Below are positions 10,914 to 24,329 of a stretch of 64,000 bases of DNA, in pieces. The translations under genes were made by a program, and so were the position numbers. How positions within the stretch are numbered: the first letter of the stretch is position 1; every line of letters begins with the position of its first letter. Under the pieces are notes generated by a model. That model was not told the DNA's origin. It was given only the letters and a program-made list of their open reading frames with translations, and did not search any database. This DNA is from Leucaena leucocephala (lineage: Eukaryota > Streptophyta > Magnoliopsida > Fabales > Fabaceae): contig CM073566.1 of assembly GCA_037074615.1 (NCBI GenBank), forward strand, positions 12,480,001 through 12,544,000, written 5' to 3'.

Positions 10914-12406
10914 GTGACTTTTCATTCAATTATGGTAGAGTGTAAAAGGTTCGCCACATCTAACCTAAACAAGGTGAGAACACTTGATCCCCTTTACATC
11001 ACCCTTACGGATGAAATTCCCCACAAAATGGGCACCATACGATCCCCACTAGAAGTACACTTGGTTAGTGAGTTTACACTCCCTTCTGCAACAGAGTTAA
11101 AGGTCGTGATTACCAGCGAGAAAGACTGGATTAATCATTTAGCAACCCATCCGCAGATAAATTTCATAACACAAGTGGCCATTACAGGATCCTTCGTAAA
11201 CCGACAAACGTGTGGTGAGTTTTCATTCAATTATGGTACAGTCTAAACGATTCGCCACGTTCAACTTAACAAGTTGGGAATACTTGATCCCCTTTACGTC
11301 AGCCTTACGGATGAATTTCACAACAAAAAGGGCACCATACAATTCCCCCTACAAGCTCACCTGGGTAGTGAGTTTACGCTCCATCCTGTAACAGAGTGAA
11401 AGGTCGTGATTCTTAGCCAGAACCACTATATGGATCTTTTAGTAACCCATATGGATAACTTTCCCGAGATAAGTGGGCATTACAGAATCCTTATTAAAAG
11501 TACAGACGTGTGGTGAGTTTTCATTCAATTACGGTGGAGTGTAGACGGTTCACCACATATAACTTAAACAAGCGAGGAACACCCGATCCCCTTTACGTCA
11601 CCCATACGGATGAATTTCACAACAACGTGGGCATTTTCCAATTCCCACTCAAAGTTAACTTGGGTGGTGAGCTTACACTCCATTCCGGAACAGAGCGAGA
11701 GTTCATGATTATTAGCGCGAACCACTGGATCAATCATTGAGCAACCATATAGATAAATTCCACAACGCAAGTAGACATTGCAGTATCCATAGTGAAAGTA
11801 CAAATGCGTCGTGAGTTTTTGTTCAATTTTGGAACAGTGTAAATAGCCCGCCACATTTACCTCAAACAAGTTTAGAACCCTTGGTCCCCTTCACGTCGCC
11901 TATACAGATGACTTTCGCAGCAAAATAGGAATTTTACACTTCCCACTGAGGGTTGACTTGGGTGGTGAGTTGACCCTCCGTTCTGGAAAAGAGGGAAAGT
12001 CCGTGATTATTAGCGAGAACCGCTAGATCAATCACTTAGTAGCCACTATAGATACATTTCGCAACATAAGTGGACATGACAGAATCCTTAGCGAAACTAC
12101 ACATGTGAGGTGTGCTTTAGACGATTCTGGAATAATGCAAAAAGTTCCCCGCATCTACTTTAGATAAGTTAGGAGCACCTGATCCCCTTTACGTCCCCCC
12201 CACAGATGAATTTCATAACAAAACGGACACTATACCATTCCAACCGAAAGTTCACTTGGGTAGCAGCTTACACTCTCTTCTGGAACAGAGCGGAAGCTGG
12301 TGATTATTAGCGAGAACCACTAGATCAATCATTTAGTAACCCATACAGATAAATTTCGCAACATAGGCGGGCATTACAGAATATTTATAAAAAGTACAAA
12401 TGTGGG
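10914..12406. repeat. HOR unit 8 (type B to C, 1,493 bp)
   Basis: Monomer a is type B. Monomer b begins the C and D spelling gttcaactt near 11258, and c reads aagcgagg. Private changes include gaatacttg near 11278, gtcagcctt near 11298, ttcaccac near 11549 and ataactttcc near 11455. Monomer e has ggaataatgc near 12130 and a one-base deletion (tagcagctt near 12263), both shared with unit 9. Confidence 0.95.
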
Positions 12407-13898
12407 GTGACTTTTCATTCAATTATGGTAGAGTGTAAAAGGTTCGCCACATCTAACCTAAACAAGGTGAGAACACTTGATCCCCTTTACATCACCCTTA
12501 CGGATGAAATTCCCCACAAAATGGGCACCATACGATCCCCACTAGAAGTACACTTGGTTAGTGAGTTTACACTCCCTTCTGCAACAGAGTTAAAGGTCGT
12601 GATTACCAGCGAGGAAGACTTGATTCATCATTTAGCAACCCATCCGCAGATAAATTTCATAACACAAGTGGGCATTACAGGATCCTTAGTAAACCGACAA
12701 ACGTGTGGTGAGTTTTCATTCAATTATGGTACAGTCTAAACGATTCGCCACGTTCAACTTAACAAGTTGGGAACACTTGATCCCCTTTACGTCACCCTTA
12801 CGGATGAATTTCACAACAAAAAGGGCACCATACAATTCCCCCTACAAGCTCACCTGGGTAGTGAGTTTACGCTCCATCCTGTAACAGAGTGAAAGGTCGT
12901 GATTCTTAGCCAGAACCACTATATGGATCTTTTAGTAACCCATATGGATAAATTTCCCGAGATAAGTGGGCATTACATAATCCTTATTAAAGTACAGACG
13001 TGTGGTGAGTTTTCATTCAATTACGGTGGAGTGTAGACGGTTCGCCACATATAACTTAAACAAGCGAGGAACACCTGATCCCCTTTACGTCACCCATACG
13101 GATGAATTTCACAACAACGTGGGCATTTTACAATTCCCACTCAAAGTTAACTTGGGTGGTGAGCTTACACTCCATTCTGGAACAGAGCAAGAGTTCATGA
13201 TTATTAGCGCGAACCACTGGATCAATCACTGAGCAACCATATAGATAAATTCCACAACGCAAGTAGACATTGCAGTATCCATAGTGAAAGTACAAATGCG
13301 TCGTGAGTTTTTGTTCAATTTTGGAACAGTGTAAATAGCCCGCCACATTTACCTCAAACAAGTTTAGAACCCTTGGTCCCCTTCACGTCGCCTATACAGA
13401 TGACTTTCGCAGCAAAATAGGAATTTTACACTTCCCACTGAGGGTTGACTTGGGTGGTGAGTTGACCCTCCGTTCTGGAAAAGAGGGAAAGTCCGTGATT
13501 ATTAGCGAGAACCGCTAGATCAATCACTTAGTAGCCACTATAGATACATTTCGCAACATAAGTGGACATGACAGAATCCTTAGCGAAACTACACATGTGA
13601 GGTGTGCTTTAGACGATTCTGGAATAATGCAAAAAGTTCCCCGCATCTACTTTAGATAAGTTAGGAGCACCTGATCCCCTTTACGTCCCCCCCACAGATG
13701 AATTTCATAACAAAACGGACACTATACCATTCCAACCGAAAGTTCACTTGGGTAGCAGCTTACACTCTCTTCTGGAACAGAGCGGAAGCTGGTGATTATT
13801 AGCGAGAACCACTAGATCAATCATTTAGTAACCCATACAGATAAATTTCGCAACATAGGCGGGCATTACAGAATATTTATAAAAAGTACAAATGTAGG
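12407..13898. repeat. HOR unit 9 (type C, 1,492 bp)
   Basis: Type C: gaagacttgattcatc near 12614, gtgggcatt and tccttagtaaac in monomer a. There are two one-base deletions, attaaagtac near 12988 and tagcagctt near 13754. Also gagcaagag near 13186. Unit 9 and the first part of unit 10 are nearly the same sequence. Confidence 0.95.
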
Positions 13899-15361
13899 GT
13901 GACTTTTCATTCAATTATGGTAGAGTGTAAAAGGTTCGCCACATCTAACCTAAACAAGGTGAGAACACTTGATCCCCTTTACATCACCCTTACGGATGAA
14001 ATTCCCCACAAAATGGGCACCATACGATCCCCACTAGAAGTACACTTGGTTAGTGAGTTTACACTCCCTTCTGCAACAGAGTTAAAGGTCGTGATTACCA
14101 GCGAGGAAGACTTGATTCATCATTTAGCAACCCATCCGCAGATAAATTTCATAACACAAGTGGGCATTACAGGATCCTTAGTAAACCGACAAACGTGTGG
14201 TGAGTTTTCATTCAATTATGGTACAGTCTAAACGATTCGCCACGTTCAACTTAACAAGTTGGGAACACTTGATCCCCTTTACGTCACCCTTACGGATGAA
14301 TTTCACAACAAAAAGGGCACCATACAATTCCCCCTACAAGCTCACCTGGGTAGTGAGTTTACGCTCCATCTTGTAACAGAGTGAAAGGTCGTGATTCTTA
14401 GCCAGAACCACTATATGGATCTTTTAGTAACCCATATGGATAAATTTCCCGAGATAAGTGGGCATTACAGAATCCTTATTAAAGTACAGACGTGTGGTGA
14501 GTTTTCATTCAATTACGGTGGAGTGTAGACGGTTCGCCACATATAACTTAAACAAGCGAGGAACACCTGATCCCCTTTACGTCACCCATACGGATGAATT
14601 TCACAACAACGTGGGCATTTTACAATTCCCACTCAAAGTTAACTTGGGTGGTGAGCTTACACTCCATTCTGGAACAGAGCAAGAGTTCATGATTATTAGC
14701 GCGAACCACTGGATCAATCACTGAGCAACCATATAGATAAATTCCACAACGCAAGTAGACATTGCAGTATCCATAGTGAAAGTACAAATGCGTCGTGAGT
14801 TTTTGTTCAATTTTGGAACAGTGTAAATAGCCCGCCACATTTACCTCAAACAAGTTTAGAACCCTTGGTCCCCTTCACGTCGCCTATACAGATGACTTTC
14901 GCAGCAAAATAGGAATTTTACACTTCCCACTGAGGGTTGACTTGGGTGGAAAGTCCGTGATTATTAGCGAGAACCGCTAGATCAATCACTTAGTAGCCAC
15001 TATAGATACATTTCGCAACATAAGTGGACATGACAGAATCCTTAGCGAAACTACAAATGTGAGGTGTGCTTTAGACGATTCTGGAACAATGCAAAAAGTT
15101 CCCCGCATCTACTTTAGATAAGTTAGGAGCACCTGATCCCCTTTACGTCCCCCACACAGATGAATTTCATAACAAAACGGACACTATACCATTCCAACCG
15201 AAAGTTCACTTGGGTAGCGAGCTTACACTCTCTTCTGGAACAGAACGGAAGCTGGTGATTATTAGCGAGAACCACTAGATCAATCATTTAGTAACCCATA
15301 CAGATAAATTTCGCAACATAGGCGGGCATTACAGAATATTTATAAAAAGTACAAATGTGGG
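13899..15361. repeat. HOR unit 10 (type C, 1,463 bp, 30-bp deletion)
   Basis: Shares the cttgattcatc spelling, the one-base deletion near 14481 and gagcaagag with unit 9. Monomer d lacks 30 bp: gggtgg at 14944-14949 is joined directly to aaagtcc. Immediately downstream monomer e switches to the D form (actacaaatgtg, cccccacac) but ends with the B form ataggcggg near 15318. This is the shortest unit in the window. Confidence 0.95.
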
Positions 15362-16856
15362 GTGACTTTTCATTCAATTATGGTAGAGCGTAAAAGGTTC
15401 GCCACATCTAACCTAAACAAGGTGAGAACACTTGATCCCCTTTACATCACCCTTACGGATCAAAATTCCCCACAAAATGGGCACCATACGATCCCCACTA
15501 GAAGTACACTTGGTTAGTGAGTTTACACTCCCTTCTGCAACAGAGTTAAAGGTCGTGATTACCAGCGAGGAAGACTGGATTCATCATTTAGCAACCCATC
15601 CGCAGATAAATTTCATAACACAAGTGGGCATTACAGGATCCTTAGTAAACCGACAAACGTGTGGTGAGTTTTCATTCAATTATGGTACAGTCTAAACGAT
15701 TCGCCACGTTCAACTTAACAAGTTGGGAACACTTGATCCCCTTTACGTCACCCTTACGGATGAATTTCACAACAAAAAGGGCACCATACAATTCCCCCTA
15801 CAAGCTCACCTGGGTAGTGAGTTTACGCTCCATCCTGTAACAGAGTGAAAGGTCGTGATTCTTAGCCAGGACCACTATATGGATCTTTTAGTAACCCATA
15901 TGGATAAATTTCCCGAGATAAGTGGGCATTACAGAATCCTTATTAAAAGTACAGACGTGTGGTGAGTTTTCATTCAATTACGGTGGAGTGTAGACGGTTC
16001 GCCACATATAACTTAAACAAGCGAGGAACACCTGATCCCCTTTACGTCACCCATACGGATGAATTTCACAACAACGTGGGCATTTTACAATTCCCACTCA
16101 AAGTTATCTTGGGTGGTGAGCTTACACTCCATTCTGGAACAGAGCGAGAGTTCATGATTATTCGCGCGAACCACTGGATCAATCACTGAGCAACCATACA
16201 GATAAATTCCACAACGCAAGTAGACATTGCAGTATCCATAGTGAAAGTACAAATGCGTCGTGAGTTTTTGCTCAATTTTGGAACAGTGTAAATAGCCCGC
16301 CACATTTACCTCAAACAAGTTTAGAACCCTTGGTCCCCTTCACGTCGCCTATACAGATGACTTTCGCAGCAAAATAGGAATTTTACACTTCCCACTGAGG
16401 GTTGACTTGGGTGGTGCGTTGACCCTCCGTTCTGGAAAAGAGGGAAAGTCCGTGATTATTAGCGAGAACCGCTAGATCAATCACTTAGTAGCCACTATAG
16501 ATACATTTCGCAACATAAGTGGACATGACAGAATCCTTAGCGAAACTACAAATGTGAGGTGTGCTTTAGACGATTCTGGAACAATGCAAAAAGTTCCCCG
16601 CATCTACTTTAGATAAGTTAGGAGCACCTGATCCCCTTTACGTCCCCCACACAGATGAATTTCATAACAAAACGGACACTATACCATTCCAACCGAAAGT
16701 TCACTTGGGTAGCGAGCTTACACTCTCTTCTGGAACAGAGCGGAAGCTGGTGATTATTAGCGAGAACCACTAGATCAATCATTTAGTAACCCATACAGAT
16801 AAATTTCGCAACATAAGCGGGCATTACAGAATATTTATAAAAAGTACAAATGTGGG
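15362..16856. repeat. HOR unit 11 (type D, 1,495 bp)
   Basis: First D unit. Monomer a has gagcgtaaaagg and one extra base (cggatcaaaattcc near 15457 instead of cggatgaaattcc), which shifts the chance reading frame. Monomer c has gttatcttggg and attattcgcgcg, then catacagataa; monomer d has tttttgctcaa and gtgcgttgacc near 16414. Confidence 0.95.
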
Positions 16857-18351
16857 GTGACTTTTCATTCAATTATGGTAGAGCGTAAAAGGTTCGCCAC
16901 ATCTAACCTAAACAAGGTGAGAACACTTGATCCCCTTTACATCACCCTTACGGATCAAAATTCCCCACAAAATGGGCACCATACGATCCCCACTAGAAGT
17001 ACACTTGGTTAGTGAGTTTACACTCCCTTCTGCAACAGAGTTAAAGGTCGTGATTACCAGCGAGGAAGACTGGATTCATCATTTAGCAACCCATCCGCAG
17101 ATAAATTTCATAACACAAGTGGGCATTACAGGATCCTTAGTAAACCGACAAACGTGTGGTGAGTTTTCATTCAATTATGGTACAGTCTAAACGATTCGCC
17201 ACGTTCAACTTAACAAGTTGGGAACACTTGATCCCCTTTACGTCACCCTTACGGATGAATTTCACAACAAAAAGGGCACCATACAATCCCCCCTACAAGC
17301 TCACCTGGGTAGTGAGTTTACGCTCCATCCTGTAACAGAGTGAAAGGTCGTGATTCTTAGCCAGGACCACTATATGGATCTTTTAGTAACCCATATGGAT
17401 AAATTTCCCGAGATAAGTGGGCATTACAGAATCCTTATTAAAAGTACAGACGTGTGGTGAGTTTTCATTCAATTACGGTGGAGTGTAGACGGTTCGCCAC
17501 ATATAACTTAAACAAGCGAGGAACACCTGATCCCCTTTACGTCACCCATACGGATGAATTTCACAACAACGTGGGCATTTTACAATTCCCACTCAAAGTT
17601 ATCTTGGGTGGTGAGCTTACACTCCATTCTGGAACAGAGCGAGAGTTCATGATTATTCGCGCGAACCACTGGATCAATCACTGAGCAACCATACAGATAA
17701 ATTCCACAACGCAAGTAGACATTGCAGTATCCATAGTGAAAGTACAAATGCGTCGTGAGTTTTTGCTCAATTTTGGAACAGTGTAAATAGCCCGCCACAT
17801 TTACCTCAAACAAGTTTAGAACCCTTGGTCCCCTTCACGTCGCCTATACAGATGACTTTCGCAGCAAAATAGGAATTTTACACTTCCCACTGAGGGTTGA
17901 CTTGGGTGGTGCGTTGACCCTCCGTTCTGGAAAAGAGGGAAAGTCCGTGATTATTAGCGAGAACCGCTAGATCAATCACTTAGTAGCCACTATAGATACA
18001 TTTCGCAACATAAGTGGACATGACAGAATCCTTAGCGAAACTACAAATGTGAGGTGTGCTTTAGACGATTCTGGAACAATGCAAAAAGTTCCCCGCATCT
18101 ACTTTAGATAAGTTAGGAGCACCTGATCCCCTTTACGTCCCCCACACAGATGAATTTCATAACAAAACGGACACTATACCATTCCAACCGAAAGTTCACT
18201 TGGGTAGCGAGCTTACACTCTCTTCTGGAACAGAGCGGAAGCTGGTGATTATTAGCGAGAACCACTAGATCAATCATTTAGTAACCCATACAGATAAATT
18301 TCGCAACATATGCGGGCATTACAGAATATTTATAAAAAGTACAAATGTGGG
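16857..18351. repeat. HOR unit 12 (type D, 1,495 bp)
   Basis: Nearly the same as unit 11, with the one-base insertion in monomer a. It introduces caatcccccct in monomer b near 17285, kept through unit 23. A private acatatgcggg in monomer e near 18307 destroys the TAA stop present in neighbours. Confidence 0.95.
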
Positions 18352-19846
18352 GTGACTTTTCATTCAATTATGGTAGAGCGTAAAAGGTTCGCCACATCTA
18401 ACCTAAACAAGGTGAGAACACTTGATCCCCTTTACATCACCCTTACGGATCAAAATTCCCCACAAAATGGGCACCATACGATCCCCACTAGAAGTACACT
18501 TGGTTAGTGAGTTTACACTCCCTTCTGCAACAGAGTTAAAGGTCGTGATTACCAGCGAGGAAGACTGGATTCATCATTTAGCAACCCATCCGCAGATAAA
18601 TTTCATAACACAAGTGGGCATTACAGGATCCTTAGTAAACCGACAAACGTGTGGTGAGTTTTCATTCAATTATGGTACAGTCTAAACGATTCGCCACGTT
18701 CAACTTAACAAGTTGGGAACACTTGATCCCCTTTACGTCACCCTTACGGATGAATTTCACAACAAAAAGGGCACCATACAATCCCCCCTACAAGCTCACC
18801 TGGGTAGTGAGTTTACGCTCCATCCTATAACAGAGTGAAAGGTCGTGATTCTTAGCCAGGACCACTATATGGATCTTTTAGTAACCCATATGGATAAATT
18901 TCCCGAGATAAGTGGGCATTACAGAATCCTTATTAAAAGTACAGACGTGTGGTGAGTTTTCATTCAATTACGGTGGAGTGTAGACGGTTCGCCACATATA
19001 ACTTAAACAAGCGAGGAACACCTGATCCCCTTTACGTCACCCATACGGATGAATTTCACAACAACGTGGGCATTTTACAATTCCCACTCAAAGTTATCTT
19101 GGGTGGTGAGCTTACACTCCATTCTGAAACAGAGCGAGAGTTCATGATTATTCGCGCGAGCCACTGGATCAATCACTGAGCAACCATACAGATAAATTCC
19201 ACAACGCAAGTAGACATTGCAGTATCCATAGTGAAAGTACAAATGCGTCGTGAGTTTTTGCTCAATTTTGGAACAGTGTAAATAGCCCGCCACATTTACC
19301 TCAAACAAGTTTAGAACCCTTGGTCCCCTTCACGTCGCCTATACAGATGACTTTCGCAGCAAAATAGGAATTTTACACTTCCCACTGAGGGTTGACTTGG
19401 GTGGTGCGTTGACCCTCCGTTCTGGAAAAGAGGGAAAGTCCGTGATTATTAGCGAGAACCGCTAGATCAATCACTTAGTAGCCACTATAGATACATTTCG
19501 CAACATAAGTGGACATGACAGAATCCTTAGCGAAACTACAAATGTGAGGTGTGCTTTAGACGATTCTGGAACAATGCAAAAAGTTCCCCGCATCTACTTT
19601 AGATAAGTTAGGAGCACCTGATCCCCTTTACGTCCCCCACACAGATGAATTTCATAACAAAACGGACACTATACCATTCCAACCGAAAGTTCACTTGGGT
19701 AGCGAGCTTACACTCTATCCTGGAACAGAGCGGAAGCAGGTGATTATTAGCGAGAACCACTAGATCAATCATTTAGTAACCCATACAGATAAATTTCGCA
19801 ACATAAGCGGGCATTACAGAATATTTATAAAAAGTACAAATGTGGG
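18352..19846. repeat. HOR unit 13 (type D, 1,495 bp)
   Basis: Type D with the one-base insertion. Private changes are catcctataac near 18822, ttctgaaacag near 19124 and gaagcaggtg near 19734. Monomer e introduces ctctatcctgg near 19713, which persists through unit 22. Confidence 0.95.
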
Positions 19847-21341
19847 GTGACTTTTAATTCAATTATGGTAGAGCGTAAAAGGTTCGCCACATCTAACCTA
19901 AACAAGGTGAGAACACTTGATCCCCTTTACATCACCCTTACGGATCAAAATTCCCCACAAAATGGGCACCATACGATCCCCACTAGAAGTACACTTGGTT
20001 AGTGAGTTTACACTCCCTTCTGCAACAGAGTTAAAGGTCGTGATTACCAGCGAGGAAGACTGGATTCATCATTTAGCAACCCATCCGCAGACAAATTTCA
20101 TAACACAAGTGGGCATTACAGGATCCTTAGTAAACCGACAAACGTGTGGTGAGTTTTCATTCAATTATGGTACAGTCTAAACGATTCGCCACGTTCAACT
20201 TAACAAGTTGGGAACACTTGATCCCCTTTACGTCACCCTTACGGATGAATTTCACAACAAAAAGGGCACCATACAATCCCCCCTACAAGCTCACCTGGGT
20301 AGTGAGTTTACGCTCCATCCTGTAACAGAGTGAAAGGTCGTGATTCTTAGCCAGGACCACTATATGGATCTCTTAGTAACCCATATGGATAAATTTCCCG
20401 AGATAAGTGGGCATTACAGAATCCTTATTAAAAGTACAGACGTGTGGTGAGTTTTCATTCAATTACGGTGGAGTGTAGACGGTTCGCCACATATAACTTA
20501 AACAAGCGAGGAACACCTGATCCCCTTTACGTCACCCATACGGATGAATTTCACAACAACGTGGGCATTTTACAATTCCCACTCAAAGTTAACTTGGGTG
20601 GTGAGCTTACACTCCATTCTGGAACAGAGCGAGAGTTCATGATTATTCGCGCGAGCCACTGGATCAATCACTGAGCAACCATACAGATAAATTCCACAAC
20701 GCAAGTAGACATTGCAGTATCCATAGTGAAAGTACAAATGCGTCGTGAGTTTTTGCTCAATTTTGGAACAGTGTAAATAGCCCGCCACATTTACCTCAAA
20801 CAAGTTTAGAACCCTTGGTCCCCTTCACGTCGCCTATACAGATGACTTTCGCAGCAAAATAGGAATTTTACACTTCCCACTGAGGGTTGACTTGGGTGGT
20901 GCGTTGACCCTCCGTTCTGGAAAAGAGGGAAAGTCCGTGATTATTAGCGAGAACCGCTAGATCAATCACTTAGTAGCCACTATAGATACATTTCGCAACA
21001 TAAGTGGACATGACAGAATCCTTAGCGAAACTACACATGTGAGGTGTGCTTTAGACGATTCTGGAACAATGCAAAAAGTTCCCCGCATCTACTTTAGATA
21101 AGTTAGGAGCACCTGATCCCCTTTACGTCCCCCACACAGATGAATTTCATAACAAAACGGACACTATACCATTCCAACCGAAAGTTCACTTGGGTAGCGA
21201 GCTTACACTCTATCCTGGAACAGAGCGGAAGCTGGTGATTATTAGCGAGAACCACTAGATCAATCATTTAGTAACCCATACAGATAAATTTCGCAACATA
21301 AGCGGGCATTACAGAATATTTATAAAAAGTACAAATGTGGG
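19847..21341. repeat. HOR unit 14 (type D, 1,495 bp)
   Basis: Type D with the one-base insertion. Private cttttaattc near 19852. gcagacaaattt near 20088 is shared only with unit 15. Monomer c has returned to gttaacttggg and monomer b now reads gatctcttag near 20368. Confidence 0.95.
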
Positions 21342-22835
21342 GTGACTTTTCATTCAATTATGGTAGAGCGTAAAAGGTTCGCCACATCTAACCTAAACAA
21401 GGTGAGAACACTTGATCCCCTTTACATCACCCTTACGGATCAAAATTCCCCACAAAATGGGCACCATACGATCCCCACTAGAAGTACACTTGGTTAGTGA
21501 GTTTACACTCCCTTCTGCAACAGAGTTAAAGGTCGTGATTACCAGCGAGGAAGACTGGATTCATCATTTAGCAACCCATCCGCAGACAAATTTCATAACA
21601 CAAGTGGGCATTACAGGATCCTTAGTAAACCGACAAACGTGTGGTGAGTTTTCATTCAATTATGGTACAGTCTAAACGATTCGCCACGTTCAACTTAACA
21701 AGTTGGGAACACTTGATCCCCTTTACGTCACCCTTACGGATGAATTTCACAACAAAAAGGGCACCATACAATCCCCCCTACAAGCTCACCTGGGTAGTGA
21801 GTTTACGCTCCATCCTGTAACAGAGTGAAAGGTCGTGATTCTTAGCCAGGACCACTATATGGATCTCTTAGTAACCCATATGGATAAATTTCCCGAGATA
21901 AGTGGGCATTACAGAATCCTTATTAAAAGTACAGACGTGTGGTGAGTTTTCATTCAATTACGGTGGAGTGTAGACGGTTCGCCACATATAACTTAAACAA
22001 GCGAGGAACACCTGATCCCCTTTACGTCACCCATACGGATGAATTTCACAACAACGTGGGCATTTTACAATTCCCACTCAAAGTTAACTTGGGTGGTGAG
22101 CTTACACTCCATTCTGGAACAGAGCGAGAGTTCATGATTATTCGCGCGAGCCACTGGATCAATCACTGAGCAACCATACAGATAAATTCCACAACGCAAG
22201 TAGACATTGCAGTATCCATAGTGAAAGTACAAATGCGTCGTGAGTTTTTGCTCAATTTTGGAACAGTGTAAATAGCCCGCCACATTTACCTCAAACAAGT
22301 TTAGAACCCTTGGTCCCCTCACGTCGCCTATACAGATGACTTTCGCAGCAAAATAGGAATTTTACACTTCCCACTGAGGGTTGACTTGGGTGGTGCGTTG
22401 ACCCTCCGTTCTGGAAAAGAGGGAAAGTCCGTGATTATTAGCGAGAACCGCTAGATCAATCACGTAGTAGCCACTATAGATACATTTCGCAACATAAGTG
22501 GACATGACAGAATCCTTAGCGAAACTACAAATGTGAGGTGTGCTTTAGACGATTCTGGAACAATGCAAAAAGTTCCCCGCATCTACTTTAGATAAGTTAG
22601 GAGCACCTGATCCCCTTTACGTCCCCCACACAGATGAATTTCATAACAAAACGGACACTATACCATTCCAACCGAAAGTTCACTTGGGTAGCGAGCTTAC
22701 ACTCTATCCTGGAACAGAGCGGAAGCTGGTGATTATTAGCGAGAACCACTAGATCAATCATTTAGTAACCCATACAGATAAATTTCGCAACATAAGCGGG
22801 CATTACAGAATATTTATAAAAGGTACAAATGTGGG
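21342..22835. repeat. HOR unit 15 (type D to E)
   Basis: Last unit with the one-base insertion in monomer a. It is offset by a one-base deletion in monomer d (ggtcccctcacg near 22313), so the unit is again 1,494 bp. Private atcacgtagtag near 22460. Its end introduces ataaaaggtac, a feature of types E and F. Confidence 0.95.
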
Positions 22836-24329
22836 GTGGCTTTTCATTCAATTATGGTAGAGGGTAAAAGGTTCGCCACATCTAACCTAAACAAGGTGAG
22901 AACACTTGATCCCCTTTACATCACCCTTACGGATGAAATTCCCCACAAAATGGGCACCATACGATCCCCACTAGAAGTACACTTGGTTAGTGAGTTTACA
23001 CTCCCTTCTGCAACAGAGTTAAAGGTCGTGATTACCAGCGAGGAAGACTGGATTCATCATTTAGCAACCCATCCGCAGATAAATTTCATAACACAAGTGG
23101 GCATTACAGGATGCTTAGTAAACCGACAAACGTGTGGTGAGTTTTCATTCAATTATGGTACAGTCTAAACGATTCGCCACGTTCAACCGAACAAGTTGGG
23201 AACACTTGATCCCCTTTACGTCACCCTTACGGATGAATTTCACAACAAAAAGGGCACCATACAATCCCCCCTACAAGCTCACCTAGGTAGTGAGTTTACG
23301 CTCCATCCTGTAACAGAGTGAAAGGTCGTGATTCTTAGCCAGGACCACTATATGGATCTCTTAGTAACCCATATGGATAAATTTCCCGAGATAAGTGGGC
23401 ATTACAGAATCCTTATTAAAAGTACAGACGTGTGGTGAGTTTTCATTCAATTACGGTGGAGTGTAGACGGTTCGCCACATATAACTTAAACAAGCGAGGA
23501 ACACCTGATCCCCTTTACGTCACCCATACGGATGAATTTCACAACAACGTGGGCATTTTACAATTCCCACTCAAAGTTAACTTGGGTGGTGAGCTTACAC
23601 TCCATTCTGGAACAGAGCGAGAGTTCATGATTATTCGCGCGAGCCACTGGATCAATCACTGAGCAACCATACAGATAAATTCCACAACGCAAGTAGACAT
23701 TGTAGTATCCATAGTGAAAGTACAAATGCGTCGTGAGTTTTTGGTCAATTTTGGAACAGTGTAAATAGCCCGCCACATTTACCTCAAACAAGTTTAGAAC
23801 CCTTGGTCCCCTTCACGTCGCCTACACAGATGACTTTCGCAGCAAAATAGGAATTTTACACTTCCCACTGAGGGTTGACTTGGGTGGTGGGTTGACCCTC
23901 CGTTCTGGAAAAGAGGGAAAGTCCGTGATTATTAGCGAGAACCGCTAGATCAATCACTTAGTAGCCACTATAGATACATTTCGCAACATAAGTGGACATG
24001 ACAGAATCCTTAGCGAAACTACAAATGTGAGGTGTGCTTTAGACGATTCTGGAACAATGCAAAAAGTTCCCCGCATCTACTTTCGATAAGTTAGGAGCAC
24101 CTGATCCCCTTTACGTCCCCCACACAGATGAATTTCATAACAAAACGGACACTATACCATTCCAACCGAAAGTTCACTTGGGTAGCGAGCTTACACTCTA
24201 TCCTGGAACAGAGCGGAAGCTGGTGATTATTAGCGAGAACCACTAGATCAATCATTTAGTAACCCATACAGATAAATTTCGCAACATAAGCGGGCATTAC
24301 AGAATATTTATAAAAGGTACAAATGTGGG
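22836..24329. repeat. HOR unit 16 (type E)
   Basis: First E unit: gtggcttttc start, no extra base in monomer a, ggatgcttag near 23109, aaccgaacaag near 23186 and cctacacag near 23821. Private changes are gagggtaaaagg near 22860, cacctaggtag near 23281 and tttttggtcaa near 23741. Confidence 0.95.
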
